From Myxococcota bacterium (GTDB taxonomy: Bacteria; Myxococcota_A; UBA9160; UBA4427): a stretch of 40,173 nt of DNA. Position numbers and translations under genes: made by a program. Positions 25,788 to 35,438 of the stretch are shown here, one piece after another; within the stretch, counting starts at the first letter, position 1, and each line of letters begins with the position of its first letter. The DNA lies in the NCBI GenBank assembly GCA_030748735.1, contig JASMLK010000060.1, forward strand, positions 1 to 40,173. Reading direction: 5' to 3'. The notes beneath the pieces are model-generated. The model was not told where the DNA came from, did no database searches, and saw only the letters and a list, made by a program, of their open reading frames with translations.

Positions 25788-27932
25788 TCAATACATCACG
25801 CTGAAGAGGAAGTGGAACTTGCCGCTCTTGTCGATGCGGTCTCGTCCGGCGCTGTTGCTGTGGTGCTCGGCGATGCCTCGCGCCCAGTCGGCGCGCACCC
25901 GCAGGTTGCCCTTGAAGGTAGCTTCGAGGCCGAGGCCTGCGGACATCAGGAACTGGTCGAATTCGAGGACGTCCTTGCCGCCGTTGCGATCGCTGTACCC
26001 CATGTCGAGGAAGCTGCGAATCACGAAATCCCAGTCGGGTCGGCCGTATACCTGCTGCGGTGTTGCGCGAAAGTCGCCGACCAGCGGCAACTGCAATGGC
26101 TCGCGTTGGATGGGCAGGGCGCGTGGCAGGTGGAAGCGGTACTCGACGCTGCCGACGTAGGTGGAGTCGCCCACCGCGGCGCCCTGGGAAAAGCCGCGCA
26201 CGCTGTAGAAGCCGCCGATCACTTGCGACACCTGCGGCAACAGGCGGTAGTCGAAGGCGTGCTGCCCGCGAAAACTCAAGGCGACTTCGTGCGCGAGGGT
26301 CGAGCTTTCTGCGGTGGTCGGGTCTTCCCAGGCCTCGCGGTTGAACATGGGCTCGAGGTAGTGGCTCACACCCAGGTTCCACTGCAGGGCGATCCAGTCG
26401 TCGTCGACGTCCGTGCGGCCTTGCGACGAGAGCGCGCGGTCGCTGCCATCCGCACTGCCGAATTCGAGCGCCAGGCGACCCTGCATGTTCGAATAGGCGT
26501 TGCTGCGTTCGAAGCGTCCACCGAAACCGCCGGTCGAAAGATCGACCGTGCCCTTGTTGCCGAGCGATTCGTTGTCGAGTTCGACCTGGCGAATCCGCCC
26601 ACCGGCGAACAGGTCGACGAAGAGGTTCTCGTGTTGGAAGACCTGGTAGATCCCTTCGCCGCCGAAGTTCCAGTCTTCGGTGATGGCTTCGGTGACTTCG
26701 TCGTCGCGCACATTGCCGAGATCGATCTCGACCCGGCTGTACCCGCCACTCAAGCGCCAACGCAGATTGTCGAGGCCCCACCACGGCACCTTGTCCCGGT
26801 CGAGCCACGAAAGGTACGAAGGTTCGAAGCCCGAAGTCTTCATCCAGCGCGGGCGGCGATTGCGGAACCAGGGTGCTTCGTACGCGCCGTTGATGCCGTT
26901 CAGGTTGTCGAAGCCGGCATTCAGGTATTCGAGTACGAGGACGTCGTCGTTGCCGGTGAGCTGGCGGTGGATCACGCCCAGCCGGCTCTGCCAGAGGTTC
27001 GTGCGGCGCGTGCCGGTGTCGGCGACCTGCAGGTACGGCGTCCAGGGGCGTGCCTCGTGGACGCGATAGTCGAGCGCCACCCCGTTGCCCTCCTGAGACG
27101 AAGCCAGCGCGGCTTCGACGTGTCGACCGGGGTGTCGATTCAACTGGTGGAGATAGTCCTCGAGGACATCGCGGCGCAGCAGGTCGCTGGTGCCGTCCTG
27201 TGCGAGCACGGCCGGCTGCAGCGGCGATTCGTCGCGGATGCGCGAATGGGCCTTGTGGTTGACGAGCCAATCGCCGGTGATGCGGTCGCCGACGGCGATG
27301 GTTCGGACTTCCTGTATGCGCCCCGTCGCGACGGCGAAACGCAGGGTGAAGTTGCCCTCGTCGCGCAGGTCGGCCTCGCTGTTCGGGTTGATGTCCTCGG
27401 GATGGGGCAGCACGAAGACGCCCATCAGGCCTTCGTCCTGGGCGTCGCGCAGCAAGGCGCGGGCGATCACCGCGATGGCGCTCGCGTGGTAGCGCTCGAC
27501 CGGTTGGGGAAGGCCGTGCAAGGAAACAGCTTCGCCTTCGCCCTCGCTGCGCGGGGCCACGAAGCCACTGGGTGTCCGGAGCAGGCGAACCTTGCGCGGC
27601 AGCACTCGGGCGAGGCTCGGATGGTCGTCGTGTGGCGCGAGGTAGCCCATCGTGAACTGCCCGACGGCGTAGGCGGGGCCGTCCTGTTCGCTTGCCTCGA
27701 GGGCAGAAGCGGTCGCGGGGGCATCGTTGCCGGGTTCGAGTGTTTCCTGCGCAAGAGCGGGGAACGTGGCGACCCAGAAGGCGAAAAGTGCCGCCGTCCC
27801 CAACATGATCCAGGGCCGAAGGGTCGAAGCGCACGCACGCGAGCGCGACACACTCCCCCGCACGAACAGCGACGTGGGGCGAGCGCGATGCGGCCGGGCA
27901 TGAGAATCAGCGCGCGATCGGCGGGGTTGCAT
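25788..27932 (-). CDS. TpsB outer-membrane transporter (FhaC/ShlB family)
   Basis: This protein has about 714 residues if ATG 27932 is used; the frame extends to 28031, and GTG codons at 27863 or 27851 would still retain the signal (IMLGTAALFAFWVATFPALAQ). FTLRFAVATGRIQEVRTIAVG and the following segments match a POTRA region. ASSQEGNGVALDYRVHEARPW and the DTGTRRT block match the linker into the barrel of the FhaC/ShlB group. The C-terminus, FHFLFSVMY, is an aromatic-ended strand typical of Omp85-superfamily barrels. It would export the adjacent TpsA across the outer membrane. The N-terminal 120 residues before the POTRA region are longer than usual and contain a VGQFTMGYLAPHDDHPSL segment that I cannot assign. 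Confidence 0.82.
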   Translation of the reverse strand: MQPRRSRADSHARPHRARPTSLFVRGSVSRSRACASTLRPWIMLGTAALFAFWVATFPALAQETLEPGNDAPATASALEASEQDGPAYAVGQFTMGYLAPHDDHPSLARVLPRKVRLLRTPSGFVAPRSEGEGEAVSLHGLPQPVERYHASAIAVIARALLRDAQDEGLMGVFVLPHPEDINPNSEADLRDEGNFTLRFAVATGRIQEVRTIAVGDRITGDWLVNHKAHSRIRDESPLQPAVLAQDGTSDLLRRDVLEDYLHQLNRHPGRHVEAALASSQEGNGVALDYRVHEARPWTPYLQVADTGTRRTNLWQSRLGVIHRQLTGNDDVLVLEYLNAGFDNLNGINGAYEAPWFRNRRPRWMKTSGFEPSYLSWLDRDKVPWWGLDNLRWRLSGGYSRVEIDLGNVRDDEVTEAITEDWNFGGEGIYQVFQHENLFVDLFAGGRIRQVELDNESLGNKGTVDLSTGGFGGRFERSNAYSNMQGRLALEFGSADGSDRALSSQGRTDVDDDWIALQWNLGVSHYLEPMFNREAWEDPTTAESSTLAHEVALSFRGQHAFDYRLLPQVSQVIGGFYSVRGFSQGAAVGDSTYVGSVEYRFHLPRALPIQREPLQLPLVGDFRATPQQVYGRPDWDFVIRSFLDMGYSDRNGGKDVLEFDQFLMSAGLGLEATFKGNLRVRADWARGIAEHHSNSAGRDRIDKSGKFHFLFSVMY

Positions 27933-28279
27933 TCCGGGGGCTTCTACCGGGCTCTTCCGAGTCTCGTGAGGGGTGGGCGGGGGGTTGCGCTCGGGCTTTC
28001 TCGGCACTCGCCGATGGATACGGTCGGACACGCTCGGACGTCACGTCTATGACACCCACCGCGCAGGAAAATGTTCGCCGAACTCACCGATTCTGGGCGA
28101 AAAAGCGGGCCCTCGGGCGAGCGGTGCACGGGCGCGCCGAACTTTAGCGAGCGAGCCGAAATTGGCGAGCGGGTCGACCGTCTCGAGCGGCTTGCGTCCG
28201 GCCTGACGAGGGCTTTTTCGACCCCGGACGTGGGATAGGCTCAGGCGCTTCGAGTTTCTTTCTTCGAATGGAGTCCCCG
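27933..28279. promoter_or_regulatory. Divergent intergenic region between tpsB and crotonase gene
   Basis: About 350 bases, depending on the TpsB start. It should hold both promoters, but I see no convincing -35/-10 pair. A seven-base inverted repeat, CGTCCGG (28195-28201) and CCGGACG (28224-28230), flanks a T-rich stretch about 55-80 bases before the crotonase start and could be an operator or leader hairpin. Confidence 0.4.
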
Positions 28280-29053
28280 ATGAGCGATATCCTGTTGATC
28301 GAGCGAAACGATGGCGTGGCCACCGTGACGCTCAACCGGCCTGACGCCATGAACGCGCTCTCGCGCGAGCTTCGAGGCGCAATCGCCGATGCGTTTTCGA
28401 CCCTCGAAGCCGATCCGGACGTGCAGGTCGCGGTCCTGACCGGGGCGGGGCGCGCCTTCAGCGCGGGGCTCGACCTCAAGGAGCTTTCGCAGCCGCGTGA
28501 CGAGCAGTCGCCGGAGCGACTCGACAAGGACCCCACCCGGGCGATGGCGGACTTCACCGGCCCCATCATCGGGGCCATCAACGGCCATGCGATCACCGGC
28601 GGTTTCGAAATCGCCCTGGCCTGCGATGTCCTCATCGCTTCGACGCGCGCGATCTTCGCCGACACCCACATTCGCATGGGCATCATGCCCGGTTGGGGCC
28701 TCAGTCAGCGGCTGTCGCGAGCGGTGGGGCTCGGTCGCGCGAAGGAGATTTCGCTCACGGGCAACTTCGTCACCGCGGATCGCGCGATGGAGATCGGGCT
28801 CGTAGCTCGCGTCGTCGAACCCGAGGCGCTGCTCGAAGCCGCCCAGACGCTCGCGGCCGACATGGCGTCGTGCGCCCCCGACTTCCTTCGGGGCTACAAG
28901 AAGCTGATCGACGACGGCTACGGCATGACTTTCGAGGACGCGATGGCGCACGAGGCGTCGCGCCCCTTCGCCCACCTCACGAACATGAGCCCCGAATCCA
29001 TTGCCGAACGGCGCCAACAGGTCACCGCACGTGCCCGCACCCAGGAGAGCTGA
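28280..29053 (+). CDS. Enoyl-CoA hydratase/isomerase (crotonase) family protein
   Basis: This protein has 257 residues from ATG 28280, with GGAG seven bases upstream; an in-frame ATG at 28268 is less likely. AGRAFSAGLDLKEL supplies the first oxyanion-hole segment, and GHAITGGFEIALACD supplies the second with Glu110. The second catalytic position of classical hydratases, 20 residues later, is His130 here (DTHIRMGIMPGWG) rather than Glu. It may therefore not be a simple hydratase; relatives with this DTH pattern are generally labelled enoyl-CoA hydratase without proven reaction. It is cytoplasmic, and the substrate is an acyl-CoA. It converges with the broken glyoxalase-fold gene downstream. 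Confidence 0.85.
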   Translation: MSDILLIERNDGVATVTLNRPDAMNALSRELRGAIADAFSTLEADPDVQVAVLTGAGRAFSAGLDLKELSQPRDEQSPERLDKDPTRAMADFTGPIIGAINGHAITGGFEIALACDVLIASTRAIFADTHIRMGIMPGWGLSQRLSRAVGLGRAKEISLTGNFVTADRAMEIGLVARVVEPEALLEAAQTLAADMASCAPDFLRGYKKLIDDGYGMTFEDAMAHEASRPFAHLTNMSPESIAERRQQVTARARTQES

Positions 29054-29076
29054 AGGGTGAGTGAAGAACGAGGCTC

Positions 29077-29372
29077 CTACATGAACGGGTTGTGCACGAC
29101 TTCCCAGTAGAACCCGTCGGGATCGCGGAAGTCCCCCGAGTAGCCACCCCAGAAGACTTCCTGGCCGGGCTTGATGAGTTCGGCTCCCGCGTCGACGGCT
29201 TCGGCGAGCTTCTCACGCGGGTAGAGCGAGAGCATCGTGCCCGCGGCTTCGAAGAACGCGATCCCCCCCCCGGGCCTTCCTTGCGCGGGAGACCGAGCCC
29301 GTTCTGGTAGAAGTCGATCGCGCGGTCGAGGTCGGCCACGCCGAGGGTGATGATCGTGATGTGGGGCTTCAT
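29077..29372 (-). pseudogene. Glyoxalase/VOC-fold protein, frameshifted in a G9 run
   Basis: From ATG 29372 the protein starts as MKPHITIITLGVADLDRAID, a typical VOC-superfamily first strand and helix. At a run of nine Gs on the minus strand (plus-strand Cs at 29263-29271) the frame is lost. In the other frame the sequence continues as IAFFEAAGTMLSLYPREKL, then EVFWGGYSGDFRDPDGFYWE, ending VVHNPFM with a TAG at 29077. Adding one G or removing two restores a protein of about 98 residues with the complete family pattern. The literal frame yields a Ser/Arg-rich tail with no family match. This is either a real frameshift, a slippery or phase-variable tract, or a sequencing error in a homopolymer. 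Confidence 0.8.
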
Positions 29373-29432
29373 CGCGTTTCCTCTACGAAGCTGCGAAGCG
29401 TAGAGGACCTTCTGGCGTTAGCCTTGCGAGCC

Positions 29433-30287
29433 ATGCGAATCGGAATCGTGATCCTGCCCGACGATCGGTGGTCCGTGACCCGTGAGCGTTGGGTGCGCGC
29501 GGAAGCGCTCGGGTTCGCTCACGCCTGGACATACGACCACCTGACGTGGCGCGACATGCGCGACCGGCCCTGGTTCGGCGCGGTTCCGACCCTCACGGCC
29601 GCGGCGTTGGCGACCGAGCGCCTGCGCATCGGGACCCTCGTAACGTCACCGAACTTTCGTCATCCCGTCCCGCTCGCGAAAGAGCTGATGACCCTCGACG
29701 ACATCAGCGGCGGGCGCTTGCAGATCGGCATCGGTGCGGGAGGGGACGGTTGGGATGCGTCGGCGTTGGGCCAGCAGGATTGGACGCCGCCGGAACGCGC
29801 GGACCACTTCGAAGAGTTCATTGCACTGCTCGATCGGCTGTTGGTACAGCGGGAAACGAATCACACCGGGCGCTTCTACAGCGCGAAGGATGCGCGGGGG
29901 CTTCCGGGTTGTCTGCAAGAGCCGCGACCGCCATTCATCGTGGCGGGGGCTGGGCCGCGCGGAATGAAGCTGGTCGCCGAGTACGGTGCGGGCTGGGTGG
30001 CGGTCGACGGAAGGGATGCCACGGAAGAGAAACTCGCGCGGCTGGCCGACGTCTGTCATGCGGAGGGGCGCGACCCCGCGAGCCTTTCGAAGACCGCGCT
30101 ACTCGGCTTCAGCGAAACGCCGATGGCGAGCCTCGAAGCCTTTCGCGACTGCGTGGGGCGCTACGGCGAAATGGGTTTCAGCGACGTGCTCGTCCATTGG
30201 CCGCGCGCGAGTGAACCCTTTGCGGCCGACGAAGGCATCCTCGACGACATCGCTTGCGACCTCGAGGCCGCGAACCGATCGGCCTGA
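29433..30287 (+). CDS. LLM-class (luciferase-like) flavin/F420-dependent oxidoreductase
   Basis: This protein has 284 residues from ATG 29433, chosen because the family normally begins with MRIGIVI and the upstream in-frame codons overlap the divergent gene. The segments AEALGFAHAWTYDHLTW and TERLRIGTLVTSPNFRHPVPLAKELMTLDDISGGR are the standard luciferase-like TIM-barrel blocks, followed by IGIGAGG. PPFIVAGAGPRGMKLVAEYGAGW is the later cofactor-side block. Whether it uses FMN or F420 cannot be decided. It is probably a cytoplasmic oxidoreductase or monooxygenase. It is divergent from the broken VOC gene, with which it shares its promoter region, and convergent with the SnoaL-like gene. Confidence 0.85.
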   Translation: MRIGIVILPDDRWSVTRERWVRAEALGFAHAWTYDHLTWRDMRDRPWFGAVPTLTAAALATERLRIGTLVTSPNFRHPVPLAKELMTLDDISGGRLQIGIGAGGDGWDASALGQQDWTPPERADHFEEFIALLDRLLVQRETNHTGRFYSAKDARGLPGCLQEPRPPFIVAGAGPRGMKLVAEYGAGWVAVDGRDATEEKLARLADVCHAEGRDPASLSKTALLGFSETPMASLEAFRDCVGRYGEMGFSDVLVHWPRASEPFAADEGILDDIACDLEAANRSA

Positions 30288-30324
30288 ACGTGCGCCGCAC
30301 GCGGCCGCGGTACATGTCTTCCCG

Positions 30325-30753
30325 CTACGGCATTGCGATGCGACGCCGCTCGAATCGCCAGCCTTCTTCGGTCCGGCGATAGTCGTCGAGATAGCTGGCG
30401 ACGAATTTGACTTCGGGCGTGCCAGTCGCGACGTCGATCCAGACGAGCAGCAGTTGGGTCTTGCCACGCAACTGGTCGGCGCCGACGTGCTCGAGGCGGG
30501 TATTCGTCTGGAAATGTCGCGGCGCGCGACCTTGCGCGGACAACTCCGCCCAGCGCGCAACAGCCCAGGCTTCGATCTCCGCATGGCCGACACCGCCACC
30601 CGCCGGTGTTTCCAGCCGACCCTCCTCGGTGAACAACGCCGCGAAGTCGGCGAGGGCCTCGCCGTCGTAGTGGAACGAGTAGTCGGCGATCAGATCGTAG
30701 ATCGCGAGCGCATCGACGGGGTCGATCGCGGGATCGCGCGGGCTCAGTCCCAT
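30325..30753 (-). CDS. SnoaL/NTF2-like protein
   Basis: This is a 142-residue protein starting at ATG 30753, overlapping the end of the upstream gene by ten bases. It has the cone-shaped NTF2-like pattern: an initial helix (ALAIYDLIADYSFHYDGEALADFAALF), TEEGRLETP, a central helix, RHFQTNTRLEHVG, then long strands ending in WRFERRRIA. The family includes polyketide cyclases, ring-hydroxylating dioxygenase small subunits and dehydratases, as well as non-enzymatic proteins. The TEEGRLETP and RHFQTN spacing is that of the SnoaL-like branch often named after bile-acid or aromatic enzymes. No reaction can be assigned. Confidence 0.78.
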   Translation of the reverse strand: MGLSPRDPAIDPVDALAIYDLIADYSFHYDGEALADFAALFTEEGRLETPAGGGVGHAEIEAWAVARWAELSAQGRAPRHFQTNTRLEHVGADQLRGKTQLLLVWIDVATGTPEVKFVASYLDDYRRTEEGWRFERRRIAMP

Positions 30754-31220
30754 CGCCGTCCCCAGGCGAAGTCCATCAGCAGCGAAAGGCGTCCGTTGAC
30801 TTCGTAGCGAGTGGGATAGAACTCTTGTTCCTCTTCGTTGCCGTCGTCTTCCCCGGCGCGCATGCTGGCGAAGGCCTCCTGCAGGTCGAGCAGGTCCTGG
30901 CGTTTCAGCAGCGGAAGTCCGATGGGGTCGAGTCGGTGCGCGCCGTAGATCGTCGCGTCTTCGCTCATGCGCGCGAGGATCGCTTCGGTACTGCGGACGT
31001 AGTCGCCGAGGCTCGAGTTTGGAAGAAAGTAGTCGTCGAACCAGAACGCCTCGATGCCTTCTTCGGTGGCCTCGCCGAGCTCGGGTGTTTCGAGGGTGAC
31101 CGCCGCCACGCGCAGCAGGAAGGTGCGGTGATCGAGCGCGAAGGCGAGCAGTGGGATTGCAATCGCGAGCCCGATGATGACGAGTGCGCTCTTGACGAGC
31201 GGCTTGCGGTTTTGGGGCAT
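30744..31220 (-). CDS. Small membrane-anchored protein of unknown function
   Basis: This protein has 158 residues from ATG 31220. A basic start (MPQNRKPLVK) is followed by one hydrophobic helix, SALVIIGLAIAIPLLAFAL, then a soluble domain containing EAFWFDDYFLPNSSLGDYV and a Glu-rich segment EDDGNEEEQEF near the C-terminus. I do not recognise a family. The stop overlaps the SnoaL-like start by ten bases, so the two are probably cotranscribed and translationally coupled. The soluble part is predicted outside the cytoplasmic membrane if the basic n-region stays inside. A reading frame extends further upstream but lacks typical composition. Confidence 0.65.
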   Translation of the reverse strand: MPQNRKPLVKSALVIIGLAIAIPLLAFALDHRTFLLRVAAVTLETPELGEATEEGIEAFWFDDYFLPNSSLGDYVRSTEAILARMSEDATIYGAHRLDPIGLPLLKRQDLLDLQEAFASMRAGEDDGNEEEQEFYPTRYEVNGRLSLLMDFAWGRRWD

Positions 31221-31295
31221 GACGAAAGCGAGAGCTCCATCCGGTGTGCGATCGACGGCGGAGGCTAGCCGACCCGGTCCGTCGCCGGACGCGAC

Positions 31296-32510
31296 TTGCG
31301 ACTCGCGGGCCAAGTGGTGCAGCATCGCAGCGTGGTCCCCTGGTTGGAACTCGCTTCGAAACTGGCTCAGCAGGCGCTTTGGCTATCACGCGATCGCCTC
31401 TTCGCTTCGCGCCTGGCCGTGCGCGATGGCATCCCGACCCGCGTCGAAGACATCGATCCCGCCTGGCTGGGCGAAGCCCTCTCGTCTGACTTCCCCGGCC
31501 TCGAAGTGACGTCATGCAGGCTCGAAGGTGGGCATTCCGGTACCACGACGCGTGAGCGCATTGGTTTCGACGTAGCGGGACCGTCGCGCCCCGCCGACCT
31601 GCCCGAGCATCTCTTCATCAAGATCACACCGGTCTCGCTCGGAACCAAGGTCTTCGCGGGGCTCTTCGGTCTCGGTCGTAGTGAAGTTCGCTTCTACGAC
31701 GAGATTGCGCGGGACGTCCCGATTGCCATCCCACGTCACTTCTGCGCGCGCTCGGCCGCCCACGGAGGACGCTTCATCCTCCTGCTCGAAGACCTGGCTG
31801 CGCGCGGCTGTCGTTTTCCTTCGGGTGATCTCGACGCCGACGAAGCACGCGCCGTCATTCGCGCACTCGGTCGCCTGCACGCGGCCTTCTGGGAATCGCC
31901 GCGCTTCGCGAGTGATCTCTCGTGGCTTCGTTGCCACGAGAACCGCAACAACATCGCCGTCGAAAGCTGGATGAGCGCACGCGCGAATCAACCTTCGCTC
32001 GACCGCTACCCGGACGACGTCACCGAAACGGCCAAATCCCGCAGCCACGACGTGCACCGCCATCGCGAACGTCTCGAAGCGTATTGGTCCGACGGGCCCC
32101 GCAGCTTGATCCACGGCGATTGCCACATGGGCAATTCGTTCTTCGACGGCGACGAGGCGGGCTACTTCGATTGGCAGGTGGTGCAACAGGGGCAGGGCAT
32201 TCGCGACGTGTCGTACTTCATGACCAATTCGCTCACGACCGAGCTGCGGCGACGTCACGAAGACGAACTGCTCTCGCTCTACCTCGACACCTTGCGCGAT
32301 GCTGGAGTGGAGGGAGAGGGCGTCGATCCCGAGTGGACGCTGGAGCGCTACCGTGCCCACACGCTCTATGTCTGGATTTCGAGTTCGGTGACGGCGGCGA
32401 CGCCGGGGTTGCAGCCACGGGAAGTTGCACGCGCCGCCATGCAGCGCACGACGGCCGCGATGGATGACCACAAGGCGTTCGATCTGCTCGACGAGATCAT
32501 CGCGCGCTGA
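31296..32510 (+). CDS. APH/ecdysteroid-kinase-like phosphotransferase
   Basis: This protein has 404 residues from TTG 31296, a weakly supported start; in-frame GTG codons at 31314-31332 are possible. LEGGHSGTTTRERI resembles the nucleotide-binding N-lobe loop. LFIKI is the strand with the conserved lysine, LLEDL (163-167) is the hinge, LIHGDCHMGNSFF (catalytic D275, N280) is the catalytic loop, and GYFDWQ (D292) is the metal-binding motif. This is the aminoglycoside-phosphotransferase/EcKinase fold. Relatives in bacteria of this type often occur with lipid or steroid catabolism genes; an acyl or sterol substrate is only a guess. It is transcribed away from the small membrane-protein gene and followed by a dipeptidase gene 53 bases later. 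Confidence 0.8.
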   Translation: MRLAGQVVQHRSVVPWLELASKLAQQALWLSRDRLFASRLAVRDGIPTRVEDIDPAWLGEALSSDFPGLEVTSCRLEGGHSGTTTRERIGFDVAGPSRPADLPEHLFIKITPVSLGTKVFAGLFGLGRSEVRFYDEIARDVPIAIPRHFCARSAAHGGRFILLLEDLAARGCRFPSGDLDADEARAVIRALGRLHAAFWESPRFASDLSWLRCHENRNNIAVESWMSARANQPSLDRYPDDVTETAKSRSHDVHRHRERLEAYWSDGPRSLIHGDCHMGNSFFDGDEAGYFDWQVVQQGQGIRDVSYFMTNSLTTELRRRHEDELLSLYLDTLRDAGVEGEGVDPEWTLERYRAHTLYVWISSSVTAATPGLQPREVARAAMQRTTAAMDDHKAFDLLDEIIAR

Positions 32511-32563
32511 CGATGAGCACAAGGAGTCACGGTGCGAGTGAGTGATATCCATGAGGTGCGGCA

Positions 32564-33730
32564 ATGAGGGCCGTGGTCTACGTGGCCGTGGGCCTGCTCG
32601 TTCTGGTCGGGGCATTCCTTCTGCTGGGGTTGCACGTCGAGCGATTCATCAACCGCGTGGCGGACGTCGATCTACCGGAGGCCAGTGCGAGAGCCCGCAC
32701 GCTCCACGCAGAGAGCTTCGTCGTGGACTTGCACACCGACTCCACGATGACGGGCCGCGATCTGTTCGAGCGATCGAACGTCGGCCACGTCGACTTTCCG
32801 CGCCTGCGCGAGGGCGGGGTGGGGCTGCAGTTCTTCACCGCACCGACGAAGGTGCCGTTTTCGGGAGACGTCCATCACACGTCCGCCGACGATCCCGATC
32901 TGCTCACCCTGCTGGGCATCGCGCGTAGGGATGGGTTCGGGCGCGCGGGTCCCTTCCGTCGAGGCGTGCTCCAGGGCGACGTGATCCGAGAGGCCGTCGA
33001 ACGTGCGCCCGACGAACTCATGCTCGTGCGCACCCGTGAAGATCTCGAGACCCTGCTTCTCCGTCGTGAGGAGAACCCGAAGTTCTTCGGAGCGCTACTC
33101 GGCCTCGAAGGCGCGCACGCCCTCGAGGCCAACCTCGAAAACCTCGAGCGCTTTGCGGAAGGTGGCGTGCGGATGATCGGCATCACGCACTTCTTCGACA
33201 ATGCGTTCGCGGGTTCGGCTCACGGCATCGAGAAGGGCGGGCTCAGCCAATTGGGCCGCGACCTCGTGGCGCGCATGATCGAGCTGGGGATCATGATCGA
33301 CATCGCGCACCTCGCGCCCAAAGCGATCGACGAGCTGTTCGAGATCATCGACGTGCCGGTCGTCGTGAGTCACACCGGCGTGAAGGGGACCTGCGACAAC
33401 CCGCGCAACCTCTCCGACGAACACGTGCGCAAGATCGCCCAGGGCGGCGGTGTGATCGGCATCGGGTATTGGGAAATGGCGGTGTGCGGCATTCGTCCTG
33501 CCGACATCGTGGTGGCGATGGATCACGTGATCGGACTCGTGGGGGACACGCACGTGGCCCTCGGTTCGGACTACGACGGTGCGGTCACGACGGCTTTCGA
33601 CACCAGCGGGCTGCCCGTGCTGACCCAGGCGATGCTCGACGCCGGCTATGGCGACGAGCGCGTGAAGCGCATCCTCGGCGGCAACATCCTGCGTGTCATG
33701 CGAGAGGTGCTGCCTTCCAGGACGCAGTAG
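32564..33730 (+). CDS. Membrane (renal-type) dipeptidase, peptidase family M19
   Basis: This protein has 388 residues, with GAGGTG about seven bases before ATG 32564. An N-terminal hydrophobic helix (residues 4-23) anchors or exports it. Metal ligands of the M19 family are all present: DLHTDS (H57, D59), GLEGAHAL (E182), DIAHL (H249), SHTGVKG (H270) and GSDYDGA (D336). The enzyme hydrolyses dipeptides, and some members act on D-residue or beta-lactam-like substrates. The position after the kinase and before the PLD-like gene on the same strand is compatible with an operon, but no functional link is evident. The start of the mature domain, LHAESFVVDLHTDS, is typical. Confidence 0.9.
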   Translation: MRAVVYVAVGLLVLVGAFLLLGLHVERFINRVADVDLPEASARARTLHAESFVVDLHTDSTMTGRDLFERSNVGHVDFPRLREGGVGLQFFTAPTKVPFSGDVHHTSADDPDLLTLLGIARRDGFGRAGPFRRGVLQGDVIREAVERAPDELMLVRTREDLETLLLRREENPKFFGALLGLEGAHALEANLENLERFAEGGVRMIGITHFFDNAFAGSAHGIEKGGLSQLGRDLVARMIELGIMIDIAHLAPKAIDELFEIIDVPVVVSHTGVKGTCDNPRNLSDEHVRKIAQGGGVIGIGYWEMAVCGIRPADIVVAMDHVIGLVGDTHVALGSDYDGAVTTAFDTSGLPVLTQAMLDAGYGDERVKRILGGNILRVMREVLPSRTQ

Positions 33731-33770
33731 CGTTGTAGGGCGAGCCGCCGTGTTCGCGAGGTGATTCAAC

Positions 33771-35183
<1,413 letters not shown>

Positions 35184-35438
35184 TCTGCCCCTTCGCTGCC
35201 TGAGGCGAGGGGAATCTGACACACCTCGCGTGCAGGCCGATCAGGTCGAAGCATTCCCGGGGTTCAGCCCGGTTTCGAATTTCCCGATATGACAGCCGTG
35301 CTTGTCCCTCGAGTCGCGTTCGCGTGGAAGTGCTCTGCGGGGCGAGACATGGGGCGAAGGTCGCATATGATCGCGCCGTCGCGACCGATGTCGGCGGCGC
35401 GGATACGGCAAGCCGTGAAACGGAGATGATCGACGCGG

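Noticed and set aside
18881..25804. Several 500-780-codon plus-strand frames opposite the TpsA gene
   Set aside because: They have biased Val/Ala/Asp/Arg composition and no motifs, whereas the minus strand is one continuous exoprotein.
13272..27932. Idea that the secretion locus is a contact-dependent inhibition (CDI) system
   Set aside because: The exoprotein has no VENN-type or toxin-like C-terminal domain that I can see, and the next gene is a 1676-residue exported repeat protein rather than a small immunity gene.
25428..28052. Open frame of 874 codons on the plus strand opposite the TpsB gene
   Set aside because: No recognisable domain is present; it lies across both the TpsB gene and the TpsA start. 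The minus frame ends in a barrel-type aromatic strand.
28040..28053. GTCA-N6-TGAC inverted repeat upstream of tpsB, considered as an operator
   Set aside because: Four-base arms are too short to be meaningful by eye in a 350-base interval.
30289..30301. CGTGC-GCC-GCACG hairpin between convergent genes, considered as a terminator
   Set aside because: A five-base stem without a T-run is weak; such stems are common in this GC-rich sequence.
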